From Urbifossiella limnaea (lineage in GTDB: Bacteria; Planctomycetota; Planctomycetia; Gemmatales; Gemmataceae), in NCBI RefSeq assembly GCF_007747215.1, contig NZ_CP036273.1, positions 1,096,322 to 1,160,321 on the forward strand: a stretch of DNA of 64,000 nt, in the 5' to 3' direction. Numbering within the stretch: position 1 is the stretch's first letter; each line of letters begins with the position of its first letter. The translations under genes were made by a program, and so were the position numbers. Below, piece after piece: positions 63,057 to 64,000 of this stretch. The notes under the pieces were generated by a model, which was not told where the DNA came from, made no database searches, and saw nothing but the letters and a program-made list of their open reading frames with translations.

Positions 63057-64000
63057 ATGCCGCACCCCGCGACGGACCCGCCGCTCCTCACCCCGGACCT
63101 GCCCGGGTGCGGCGGCCGCATCCGCGCCACCGACGACGACTTCGAGGTCGAGGAAGTCCCCTCCTACGAGCCGTCCGGTAGCGGCGACCACCTCTACCTG
63201 TGGGTCGAAAAGCGCGGCATGGCGCCGGAATACTTCGCCCGCACGATCGCGCAGCGGCTCGGGGCGCGGCCCGGCGACGTGGGCACCGCGGGGCTGAAAG
63301 ACCGGCACGCCGTCACCCGGCAGTGGGTGTCCGTTCCGGCGGCGTGCGAGGCGCGCGTCGCGCAGCTCGACGGCGACGGCATCCGCGTCCTGAAGACCGG
63401 CCGGCACACGAACAAGCTCAAGCCCGGCCACCTCCGCGGCAACCGCTTCCGCATCCTGATCCGCGACGCCGACCGCGGCGCGAACGTCGAGGGGGTGCTG
63501 GACCGCGTCCGCACGCTGGGGCTGCCGAACTACTACGGCCCGCAGCGCTTCGGCCGCGGCGGCAGCACCGTCGAGCTCGGGTGGAAGTGCCTCAACGGCA
63601 CTGCCCCGCGGCGGCTGCGGCCGTTCCTGTACCGCTTCGCCCTGTCCGCGGTGCAGTCGCTGCTGTTCAACGACGTGCTCGCCCGCCGCATGACGGACGG
63701 CCTGTACCGCACCGTCCTCGACGGCGACGCCCTGGCGAAGTGGCCGGCCGGCGGGCTATTCGTCGCCACCGACGCGGCCGCCGAGCAGGTGCGTTTTGAC
63801 GCCCGCGAAACCGTGACCGCGGGGCCGATGTTCGGGAAGAAGACGTTCCCCGCGGCCGGCCTCGCCGCCGAGCGCGAGGCGGCCGTGCTGCGGGCGCACA
63901 ACCTCGGCCCGGCGGCGTTCGCGGGGTTCGGTAAGCTCTTGATGGGCACGCGCCGCCACAACCTCGTCTACCTCGACGACCTGACCGCGGCGTGGGAGCC
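63057..64000 (+). CDS. truD: tRNA pseudouridine synthase D, 3' end outside the window
   Basis: From ATG 63057 the frame is open to the window end (314 codons). It reads GGRIRATDDDFEVEEVPSYE, then GDHLYLWVEKRGMAPEYFAR, and the TruD signature GTAGLKDRHAVTRQWVSVPA with catalytic Asp82. It continues GHLRGNRFRILIRDA, LPNYYGPQRFGRGGSTVELG, RFALSAVQSLLFNDVLARRM and AGPMFGKKTFPAAGLAAERE, the conserved order of the catalytic and TRUD insertion domains. TruD converts U13 of tRNA-Glu and others to pseudouridine. Length so far and motif spacing are normal; the stop lies beyond 64000. A GTG directly before the ATG could also be used. Confidence 0.93.
   Translation, partial: MPHPATDPPLLTPDLPGCGGRIRATDDDFEVEEVPSYEPSGSGDHLYLWVEKRGMAPEYFARTIAQRLGARPGDVGTAGLKDRHAVTRQWVSVPAACEARVAQLDGDGIRVLKTGRHTNKLKPGHLRGNRFRILIRDADRGANVEGVLDRVRTLGLPNYYGPQRFGRGGSTVELGWKCLNGTAPRRLRPFLYRFALSAVQSLLFNDVLARRMTDGLYRTVLDGDALAKWPAGGLFVATDAAAEQVRFDARETVTAGPMFGKKTFPAAGLAAEREAAVLRAHNLGPAAFAGFGKLLMGTRRHNLVYLDDLTAAWE

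Overview
The window is high-GC DNA (third codon positions almost always G or C). Its exported protein families point to a planctomycete, most likely a member of the Gemmataceae: DUF1549/DUF1553 cytochrome-like proteins, DUF1501 and DUF1552 proteins, sulfatases, DUF1080 and ThuA proteins, a BBP7 outer-membrane barrel, and a lineage-expanded family carrying a 'LRLFAVACCRR' motif. The assignment rests on recognised families, not on a marker-gene comparison.

Layout. 1-6100: a broken SIR2-like remnant, then an exported heme/LamG DUF1549-DUF1553 protein and its DUF1501 partner, separated by a 0.4-kb cassette with 33-bp inverted repeats that carries a small zinc-ribbon gene; then a frameshifted OB-fold gene. 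6400-10800: a tRNA-like fragment, a tyrosine recombinase, and an IS3-family element split by an IS4-family element. 10850-16600 (minus strand): a tightly packed operon of WD40 propeller, DUF1549/DUF1553 protein, unknown protein, receiver domain and DUF1501, in which the WD40 gene has an in-frame TGA. 16600-19300: a gene graveyard (prenyltransferase-like fragment cut by a group II intron tail, frameshifted and truncated genes). 19589-23521: a DUF1552 plus DUF1588-type cytochrome pair. 23600-25700: IS630 remnant and an IS66 element. 26267-30394: a 1375-residue AsmA-like repeat protein. 30600-34600: a second graveyard with another IS3 element and IS21, IS1, gnd, hydrolase, SASA and sulfatase fragments.

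34715-42010 is an intact five-gene plus-strand cluster (DUF1501, pentaheme cytochrome, beta-propeller, ThuA, DUF1080), facing an S9 prolyl-oligopeptidase-type peptidase with an altered catalytic triad. 44276-45300 is transposase and WD40 debris. 45386-52302 holds a YeeN-type YebC regulator, two divergent sulfatases and a three-domain esterase-esterase-SMP30 protein. 52346-55440 holds an AsnRS catalytic core abutting a Cas7/DevR-like N-terminal fragment, plus IS630 and IS21 pieces. 55646-64000 is closer to housekeeping content: DUF1501, transcription terminator Rho, a SWIM/OB protein, a BBP7 barrel, an orphan HigA-like regulator and the start of truD, which runs off the window.

How it fits together. 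Four loci pair a large cytochrome-like exported protein with a DUF1501 or DUF1552 exported protein. Together with the sulfatases, DUF1080 and ThuA proteins they suggest periplasmic breakdown of sulfated or complex carbohydrate, although the reactions of these DUF families are not established. Between these blocks the sequence has been heavily remodelled by transposition: at least four near-complete insertion sequences and about a dozen truncated genes are visible. No CRISPR array, rRNA or complete tRNA was seen.
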